DNA of 64,000 nucleotides. Origin: Mesorhizobium sp. Root102. GTDB lineage: Bacteria; Pseudomonadota; Alphaproteobacteria; Rhizobiales; Rhizobiaceae. The notes beneath the pieces are model-generated. The model was given only the letters and a program-made list of their open reading frames with translations. It did not search any database and was not told the origin of the DNA. Below, one piece after another: positions 58,073-64,000 of this stretch (within the stretch, counting starts at the first letter, position 1; each line of letters starts with the position of its first letter). Both the position numbers and the translations under genes were made by a program. Location: contig NZ_LMCP01000001.1 in assembly GCF_001425625.1 (NCBI RefSeq), positions 559,430-623,429 on the forward strand. Reading direction: 5' to 3'.

Positions 58073-58845
58073 GGCGCTTTCGTCTTGACGATGCGCAGCC
58101 TTACGCCGGCCCGTTCGAGGGCTTGCGCCCGCGCATCCCCCAGGCCTTCGGTCGCCAGCACGACGTCGAAGCTGGTCAGATCGTCGAAGACATGCAGGGC
58201 GATCCTGTCGAACTTGGCATGGTCGACCAGCAGAATGCGCTTGACCGATGCGGCCATCATCGCCTGCTTGACCCGCACGACATTGGGGTCCTGGATGAAG
58301 GCCGTGGTTCCGGTGATGGCCGAAGCCGAACAGATCAGCACATTGGCGCGCAGCTGCGCCACGGCGTTCTCGCAGACGATACCGATATAGGCGCTGTAGG
58401 TGCTGTGGTACTGGCCCCCGAGACAGATGAAATCGAGTTCGTCGACATTGGTCAGCAGTGACGCCGTCGCCACGGAGTTGGTGATGACGGTCAGCGGCTT
58501 GACGTCGAGCAGCAGCGTGGCGACGGCGTTTGCCGTCGAGGAATCGTCCAGCATCACCACCTGGCCAGCCTCGACATAATCGAGTGCTGCCCGCGCCAGC
58601 GCATCCTTCTCGGCCCGGTTGACCGTCACCCGGTAGCGGAAGGCGCTTTCATAGAGGCCGGAAGGCTGAACCGTCACCGCACCGTGCAGCTTGCGCAGCA
58701 CACCCTGCTGCGCCAACCGGTCGATGTGTCGGTGGATGGTCATGCGCGATACGCCGAAATGCTCGACCAGATCGTCGATGCGCACCTGGCCGAGCTTGAT
58801 CACATAGTCGGCGATCTCTTCGCGTCGTTCGTCGGCCTTGATCAT
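58069..58845 (-). CDS. DeoR-family transcriptional regulator
   Basis: This 258-residue regulator has an N-terminal DeoR helix-turn-helix (RIDDLVEHFGVSRMTIHRHI) and a DeoRC effector domain that binds sugar phosphates (MLDDSSTANAVATLLLD, VITNSVATASLLTN). The ATG at 58845 overlaps the kinase stop; a longer frame lies inside the kinase gene. It probably controls its own operon, and the shared motif in front of the ery operon suggests it also acts there. Confidence 0.87.
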   Translation of the reverse strand: MIKADERREEIADYVIKLGQVRIDDLVEHFGVSRMTIHRHIDRLAQQGVLRKLHGAVTVQPSGLYESAFRYRVTVNRAEKDALARAALDYVEAGQVVMLDDSSTANAVATLLLDVKPLTVITNSVATASLLTNVDELDFICLGGQYHSTYSAYIGIVCENAVAQLRANVLICSASAITGTTAFIQDPNVVRVKQAMMAASVKRILLVDHAKFDRIALHVFDDLTSFDVVLATEGLGDARAQALERAGVRLRIVKTKAP

Positions 58846-60377
58846 GCGGTTCCCCCAGTGTCTGGCCGCGCCAGCTTCTCGATCTCCGGCCAATGCGGCT
58901 TGAGCGCACCGGCTATGCGGCCATAGAGGGAAAAACGCTCGTTGAACACAGCACTCGAGGCCGGCACTGGCTCGTATTGGCGCGCCGTCATTCCGACCTG
59001 CCTGGAGCCCTGTTGCGGCGTCGCGAACATGCCGACCGCGGCACCCGCGCAAAGGGCAGCGCCAAAGGCCGCCGCCTCGTCGGTCGAGGTGACGATAACC
59101 GGGGCGTTCAGCACATCGGCAAACATCTGGACGAAGGCCGGATTGCGCGAGCCGCCGCCGGTCAGGCGGATCTCGCTGATAGCAAAGCCTTCGCGCAAGG
59201 CTTCGACATGGGTGCGATGGTTGAAGGCAATGCCCTCCAGAACCGCCTTGAGCATATCGCCGCGATTGTGCCAGCCATGCAGGCCGACAAAGCTGCCGCT
59301 GGCGACATCGCCAAAGGGGGAGCCGAACAGATAGGGGTGAAACAGGATGGTTGAGGACTTCTTCAGCGCCGCGTCGATCTCCGCCGCCAGCAAGTCGTGA
59401 ATGGAGCCAACATCGACCGATGTCTTTTCCTGCTCCGAGCGGCAGAACGTGTCGAGAAACCAGTCGTAGTTTGCGGTCGAGGCGGGCGAGATCGCCATGT
59501 TGTTCCAGCGACCAGCGTCGATGGCGTTGCGGCAGAGCCAGCGCGGGTCGACGCGCGGTTCCGGGGAGACCACTTCGTTGATGGAATAGGTCCCGGCGAC
59601 GATGGCGAGCACGCCCTCCTCATGGCCGCCCATGCCAAGCGCCGAGGCGGTCACGTCATGCAGTCCGCACGCAACCGGTGTTCCCTTGGCAAGGCCGGTC
59701 ATTTCGGCGGCCTCGGCGGTGACGTGGCCGACGATTTCAGCCGAATGCGCCATCGGTGGCAGCGCGTCGAAGAGATCGTCCAGTCCGAAGATGCGCATCG
59801 CTTCCGGCGCGTAGTCCTGCGTGCGGAAATCCGTGAATGAGGTGCTGGCCTCGGTACGGTCGGTGCCGATCGTGCCCGACAGGCAAAAGCGCAGCCAGTC
59901 CTTGCAGGCCAGTATATGCCCGATGCAGCCATAGCGGTCGGGTTGGTTCTTCCTGATCCAGGCCAGCAGCGCCGACGGCGCCGAGACGTGCGGTGCCTGG
60001 CCGGTGCGCGCCAACGCGTCTTCGAAGGCCCGGTCCGCCGACCATCGTTCGACGATCTCGCCGGCACGGCTGTCGAGCGACAGGATCCCAGGACCCAGCG
60101 GCCGGCGACCCTTGTCGAGCAGATAGAGACCGTCGCCATGCGCGGTCGCGGCCACCGCCCTGATGTCGTCTGCCGGGCGGCCACACAGGGCGATCGCCTC
60201 CTTGATTGCGTCGGCGGTCGCTTGCCAGAGGCCGGCCATGTCGCGCTCCACCCAGCGGGCATGGGGCATCGACTGCGGCACCCGCCGACGCGCCACGGAG
60301 AGCTGCGTGCCATCGGCATCGAAGATCACCGCCTTGGTGACCGTGAGACCGTTATCGATTCCAAGCAGACTGGGCAT
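58842..60377 (-). CDS. FGGY-family carbohydrate kinase
   Basis: This 511-residue kinase opens with SLLGIDNGLTVTKAVIFDAD, has AATAHGDGLYLLDKGRRPLG and LSLDSRAGEIVERWS, and the C-terminal SEIRLTGGGSRNPAFVQMFA. It is distinct from EryA. The ATG at 60377 is preceded by GAGG. Paired with a GlpD-like dehydrogenase it would phosphorylate a polyol or keto-sugar before oxidation. The substrate is unknown. Confidence 0.85.
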   Translation of the reverse strand: MPSLLGIDNGLTVTKAVIFDADGTQLSVARRRVPQSMPHARWVERDMAGLWQATADAIKEAIALCGRPADDIRAVAATAHGDGLYLLDKGRRPLGPGILSLDSRAGEIVERWSADRAFEDALARTGQAPHVSAPSALLAWIRKNQPDRYGCIGHILACKDWLRFCLSGTIGTDRTEASTSFTDFRTQDYAPEAMRIFGLDDLFDALPPMAHSAEIVGHVTAEAAEMTGLAKGTPVACGLHDVTASALGMGGHEEGVLAIVAGTYSINEVVSPEPRVDPRWLCRNAIDAGRWNNMAISPASTANYDWFLDTFCRSEQEKTSVDVGSIHDLLAAEIDAALKKSSTILFHPYLFGSPFGDVASGSFVGLHGWHNRGDMLKAVLEGIAFNHRTHVEALREGFAISEIRLTGGGSRNPAFVQMFADVLNAPVIVTSTDEAAAFGAALCAGAAVGMFATPQQGSRQVGMTARQYEPVPASSAVFNERFSLYGRIAGALKPHWPEIEKLARPDTGGTA

Positions 60378-60888
60378 GGTCACCGCCTCTTTCAGCGACT
60401 GGCGATGCGCACTGCAAGGCAATCCTGCAGGCTGGGGCAAGGGTGACAGACATAGCGACGATCGACGAGCAACGGTGATACAAGTGCAGTGGGTACCTGC
60501 GGATCAAACGAACCATATCGCGCTGTTAATTTAACGTCAATATGTGCGACAATGATGTTGGCATCGATAAAAATTTGCCTGCCGTCAGAGATGTCACTAT
60601 ATCAAACTAACTAATTTTATTGATATTTTCCGCAACTAAAATATCCCATTCAAGGCGTTCATTCAGCCTGCGGACACGATAGAACCGAAAGGCACCGCGA
60701 TGTTTTGGCGCTTGGCCATCGCCACGCCAGACCAACCAGCTCGATGCTGGGGAGCAAAAGTCCGGCAGCCCTTCGGACCGGTGCCGGAAATGTTCCGAAA
60801 ACCAAGGGCGGCTTCGCCGAAGCCCCCTGCTTCCTGTCAAAGGTTAGTTGCGTGTGGAAGTGGCTGACGAAGGCGCGGGGCGCTTCCT
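60378..60888. other. Intergenic region upstream of the FGGY kinase operon
   Basis: This 511-bp gap holds the shared motif at 60524-60546 and an AT-rich stretch (60545-60660) suitable for the minus-strand promoter. Nearer the phospholipase gene a GGCTTCG/CGAAGCC hairpin lies near 60808-60828 and may end that gene's transcript. I see no credible coding region. Confidence 0.6.
60524..60546. promoter_or_regulatory. Shared TTAAnTTAACGTCAAT motif, copy 2
   Basis: This 23-bp copy begins TGTTAATTTAACGTCAAT and differs from copy 1 at two positions. It lies about 150 bp upstream of the FGGY kinase start. Confidence 0.6.
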
Positions 60889-62394
60889 CTAGAGTTGAGA
60901 CTCGATCGGAAGGCAGCGAACCAAAGTCGCCATGATACGGCGAAGAATTCCCGCTTCGGGTTCGTGGATATAGTTCTGGAGTCTGCCTTCGTCGCAGCCA
61001 TGCCAGTGTAGCACATTGTTTCTCAGCTCGAGCCTATAGCTCGCTTCCGGTGATATCTCTGACTGGAAGCGGTGCCGCAGTTCAGCGACCATCTTCTCAT
61101 CCTCGAAAAGCACGCCCATTTCCGAGTTCAAAGATACAGACCGCGGGTCAAAATTGAAGGAGCCGACGAAGCCCGTCTTGTCGTCAACGCTGAAAGCCTT
61201 GGTGTGCAGACTGGCACCCTTGGACCCGAATACCGAGATCTTTGGTTGCCGGCTGAAGGGCTGAAGCTCGAAAAGTTTGACGCCGTTCCTGAGCAATCGC
61301 TTGCGATAGTTCGCATAAGCTCCATGCACTGCGGCGACATCCGTGGCTGCTAGGGAATTGGTCAAAACCGCGACGTCCACACCGTTGCCGACAAGATCCG
61401 ACAGGGTCGCGGACCCTCTTTTGCCGGGGATGAAATAGGGGGAGACGATTTCCAGGCAAAAACGCGCCGACTGAATGATGGGGAGCAACTCCTTCATCAG
61501 CCAACTGCGACGTCTCCAGCCACGAACCTTCTCTGGAGGGTCAGAAATCACCCGAACGCGTTCCACCCAATGGACGTCGTTGCTGGCCGCGATGAACTCT
61601 GCGATGGACCCTCGATCACCAATTCCGATCAAGAGCGGTGACTCTGTATCAGCTTCACTTCCTTCAAATAGATTGGCATTCGTAATCTGCGTGGCCGAGC
61701 CGAGCTCAGCAATTGATTTTGCGTCTTCGCAATTCCAAAAGGCCTCGAATATTTGGGCGGTTTGCTGCACGGCGGGACCTAGCATCAGCACGTCGAGGTC
61801 GCGGAAATTGGTTTCTGCAGCATCAAAGTAGGCATCGCCAACGTTGCGCCCGCCGACGATGGCGAGGTTGTCGTCCGCGATCCACGCCTTGTTGTGCATT
61901 CTGCGAGTCAGTGCAAAAAGCCGCAGGAGAACTTCTATACTGCGCGCGATGCCGCGTGATCTGACTCCGCTCGGATTGAACAGCTTCAGATCGATATTTG
62001 GGTGGCTGCTCAACGCTAGATACGCAGAATCGTTCGTCCGCGGGTTCACATCATCGAGGAGCATTCGCACGTGAACACCCCGCTGAGCGGCGCGGAAAAC
62101 TTCCTGCAGAAGCAGGCGCCCAGTGTGGTCATCATGCCAGAGGTAGTACATGAGGTCTAGGGTGCGAACCGCGCTTCGTGCCGCCAAAACGCGCGTGGCG
62201 AAGGCATCATAATTGTCCGAGATGAGCAGCAAGCCGCTCTTGCCGGCCTTGATATTGTCGTCCTTTGCTTGGGCGATGGAGACATCCATAAATTGGCTAC
62301 CTGTTGGCGGCGATCGAAAGCCGCCCTTGCTTAGAATCAAAGCAAGAACCTCCGAGGAGCGATCTGGTTGCAAGGAAGCCTTTAGAGGCCCCAC
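60889..62394 (-). CDS. Phospholipase D/cardiolipin-synthase-like protein with two HKD motifs
   Basis: This protein of about 501 residues carries both catalytic HxKxxxxD motifs: H167-K169-D174 (MHNKAWIADDNLAIVGGRN) and H397-K399-D404 (LHTKAFSVDDKTGFVGSFNF). DLMYYLWHDDHTGRLLLQEV resembles ClsC-type cardiolipin synthases, which move phosphatidyl groups; T6SS lipase effectors of the Tle5 type share the fold. The start is uncertain (GTG at 62394 or ATG at 62289) and no ribosome site is clear. Its base composition looks lower in GC than its neighbours, suggesting different ancestry. It lies 12 nt downstream of the T6SS ATPase gene. Confidence 0.82.
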   Translation of the reverse strand: MGPLKASLQPDRSSEVLALILSKGGFRSPPTGSQFMDVSIAQAKDDNIKAGKSGLLLISDNYDAFATRVLAARSAVRTLDLMYYLWHDDHTGRLLLQEVFRAAQRGVHVRMLLDDVNPRTNDSAYLALSSHPNIDLKLFNPSGVRSRGIARSIEVLLRLFALTRRMHNKAWIADDNLAIVGGRNVGDAYFDAAETNFRDLDVLMLGPAVQQTAQIFEAFWNCEDAKSIAELGSATQITNANLFEGSEADTESPLLIGIGDRGSIAEFIAASNDVHWVERVRVISDPPEKVRGWRRRSWLMKELLPIIQSARFCLEIVSPYFIPGKRGSATLSDLVGNGVDVAVLTNSLAATDVAAVHGAYANYRKRLLRNGVKLFELQPFSRQPKISVFGSKGASLHTKAFSVDDKTGFVGSFNFDPRSVSLNSEMGVLFEDEKMVAELRHRFQSEISPEASYRLELRNNVLHWHGCDEGRLQNYIHEPEAGILRRIMATLVRCLPIESQL

Positions 62395-62406
62395 ATTCGC
62401 CTGAAG

Positions 62407-64000
62407 CTACTCGAAGTGGTAGGTAAAGCCCTCCTTGGAGGCGCCGACCGTCACCTTCGTCATCTTTTCGCCCTCGAGCGACCGGTTCAGCACGCCACGG
62501 CTCAATTCCGGCAGAAGCGTGTTGGTCAGGATGGCATCGATCATCCGTCCGCCGGATTCGATCTCGGTGCAGCGGGCCTTGACCAGGTCCATGACCCCAT
62601 CGCCGATCACCAATTCCGCGTCGTTGGTCGCGCGCAGCCGGCGAGCGATCTTGGCGAACTGGTGGCGGGTGATCGCTTCGATCATCGAATCCGAGAGCGG
62701 GTAATAAGGAATGGTCACCACCCGGCCGAGAAAGGCCGCTGGAAAGACCTTCAGCAACGGGCTGCGCAGCGCGGTGTCCAGATCGTCGAGCCCTGCCCGT
62801 AGCGTGCCATTCCTGGTCCGATCCATGATGACTTCGGAGCCGACATTCGAGGTGAGCAGGATCAGCGTGTTCTTGAAATCGATGCGCCGGCCCTCGCTGT
62901 CGTCCATCATCCCCTTGTCGAAGACCTGGAAGAAGATTTCGTGCACGTCCGGATGCGCCTTCTCGACCTCGTCGAGCAGGATCACCGAATAAGGCTTGCG
63001 GCGGACCGCCTCGGTCAGGATGCCGCCCTTGCCGTAGCCAACATATCCAGGCGGCGCCCCTTTCAAGGTAGAGACCGTATGCGCCTCCTGGAATTCGGAC
63101 ATGTTGATCGAGATCAGGTTCTGCTCGCCGCCGTAGAGCGTCTCGGCCAAGGCCAATGCGGTTTCGGTCTTGCCGACACCCGAGGGGCCGCAGAGCAGGA
63201 ACACGCCCACCGGCTTTTCCGGCGCGCCGAGCCCGGCGCGGCTGGTCTGCACCCGCCTGGCGATCATTTCCATGGCGTGATCCTGGCCGACCACGCGTTC
63301 GGACAGAGTGCTGGCCAGCCGCAAAGCCTTTTCGGTCTGGCTCGACAGCATCCGCCCCGTCGGGATGCCGGTCCAATCCTGAACCACCGCCGCCACGGCG
63401 TTGCGGTCGACCGACGGCAGGATCAGCGGCGTCTCACCTTGCGCCTCGGCCAGTTCGGCCATCAGTTCGCGCAGCCGGGTGAGATCGGCGGCCGGATCGG
63501 GTGGAGGGGCATCGGTCGCCGCCTGTCCCTCCACATCGGCCTTGGCTGTTTTGGTCTTGGCCGGTTTGGTCTTGGGCGTTTCGCTCTTGGGCGGCTGAGT
63601 CTCAGCCGCGCCCGCGCCAGCCGTTTCGCTATTGGTCTCCGGCGTCTCCACCGCATCGAGCGGGACACCTTCGCCGCGCAGCCTGGCGCGCAGTTCGAGT
63701 ATTTCGGCAACGAGTGCCTTTTCCCGGTCCCAACGCTGCTGCGCGGCGGCCAGCGCAACTTCGGTTTCGGCTAGCCCGGTGTCGACCCGTGCCTGCCGGT
63801 CGTTCACCTCGATGCCGATCGCGGCCTCGCGACCGATGATGCCGCGCTCGACCTCCAGCGCCTGGCGGCGGCGCATGATATCCTCGACCTCGGCCGGCGT
63901 GGCGTGCTGTGATATGGCGACACGGGCGCAAGCGGTGTCGAGAAGGCTCACCGCCTTGTCAGGCAGTTGCCGCGCCGGGATGTAGCGATGCGAGAGGCCG
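62407..64000 (-). CDS. tssH: Type VI secretion ATPase TssH/ClpV (N-terminus beyond window)
   Basis: The frame runs off the right edge. The visible 531 codons contain the end of the first AAA domain (HRYIPARQLPDKAVSLLDTA, a ClpV sensor region), the coiled middle domain with an unusual alanine/proline/lysine-rich insertion near 63490-63640, and the second AAA domain with Walker A CGPSGVGKT, ILLDEVEKAHPDV and a C-terminus ending KVTVGASKEGFTYHF. ClpV recycles the contracted TssBC sheath. Ordinary ClpB lacks this ending, so T6SS assignment is good. No other T6SS gene is in the window. Confidence 0.88.
   Translation of the reverse strand, partial: GLSHRYIPARQLPDKAVSLLDTACARVAISQHATPAEVEDIMRRRQALEVERGIIGREAAIGIEVNDRQARVDTGLAETEVALAAAQQRWDREKALVAEILELRARLRGEGVPLDAVETPETNSETAGAGAAETQPPKSETPKTKPAKTKTAKADVEGQAATDAPPPDPAADLTRLRELMAELAEAQGETPLILPSVDRNAVAAVVQDWTGIPTGRMLSSQTEKALRLASTLSERVVGQDHAMEMIARRVQTSRAGLGAPEKPVGVFLLCGPSGVGKTETALALAETLYGGEQNLISINMSEFQEAHTVSTLKGAPPGYVGYGKGGILTEAVRRKPYSVILLDEVEKAHPDVHEIFFQVFDKGMMDDSEGRRIDFKNTLILLTSNVGSEVIMDRTRNGTLRAGLDDLDTALRSPLLKVFPAAFLGRVVTIPYYPLSDSMIEAITRHQFAKIARRLRATNDAELVIGDGVMDLVKARCTEIESGGRMIDAILTNTLLPELSRGVLNRSLEGEKMTKVTVGASKEGFTYHFE

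Noticed and set aside
60607-60840. A 77-codon open frame on the minus strand between the phospholipase and kinase operons
   Set aside because: It has no ribosome site, an unusual arginine-rich composition, and spans a hairpin and an AT-rich promoter region; it does not resemble a known family.

Overview
The window is high-GC DNA packed with sugar ABC-transporter operons, GntR/DeoR/IclR/SorC regulators and sugar-acid enzymes. This is typical of the Rhizobiales. An erythritol (ery) locus with eryEFG-eryABC-eryHI content, a 47-bp palindromic intergenic repeat that I recall from Mesorhizobium genomes, and a type VI secretion ATPase at the right edge point to Mesorhizobium or a close relative. That assignment is inference; no rRNA or tRNA gene is present to confirm it. 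I saw no insertion sequence, phage gene or CRISPR array.

Layout: (1) 1-7969: an IclR regulator (cut by the window edge) divergent from a family-1 sugar ABC transporter, an enolase-superfamily sugar-acid dehydratase, a rhamnose-mutarotase-like protein, a Gfo/Idh dehydrogenase and a MaoC-like protein. (2) 8000-9355: two divergent GntR regulators, both frameshifted. (3) 9440-16890: an N-acetylneuraminate lyase, a family-5 (peptide/Sat type) ABC transporter and a NanR-type regulator, which together look like a sialic-acid uptake module. (4) 17018-26501: one long operon with a ribose-type ABC transporter (two permeases fused in one chain), an SDR, a lambda-crystallin-type dehydrogenase, a BKACE enzyme and an SMP-30 lactonase, with a divergent GntR gene. 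It may encode an unrecorded oxidative route that ends in beta-keto-acid cleavage. (5) 26749-45076: a D-apiose/D-apionate region with two ABC transporters (one an ATPase-permease fusion), ApnO, ApsD, ApnL, a RuBisCO-like protein, the DUF1537 kinase OiaK and DhaK/DhaL, plus a NanR-like regulator. Four promoters in this region share an ATTATACCA motif. (6) 45102-55944: the erythritol operon in the order eryD, DUF2291, eryE, F, G, A, B, C, H, I, all on the minus strand. (7) 56360-60377: an FGGY kinase, a DeoR regulator and a GlpD-like dehydrogenase, probably for another polyol, with an upstream motif that is repeated in front of the ery operon. (8) 60889-64000: a phospholipase-D family protein and the C-terminal part of TssH/ClpV.

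How the genes fit together: the apiose branch (ApsD, ApnL, ApnO, OiaK, RuBisCO-like decarboxylase) and the erythritol branch (EryA, EryB, EryC) would both arrive at L-erythrulose 1-phosphate. Both could then use the same two isomerases, EryH and EryI, to reach D-erythrose 4-phosphate. This explains why the two loci sit tail to tail. Every substrate-binding-protein gene in the window is followed by a strong GC-rich stem-loop before the next gene.
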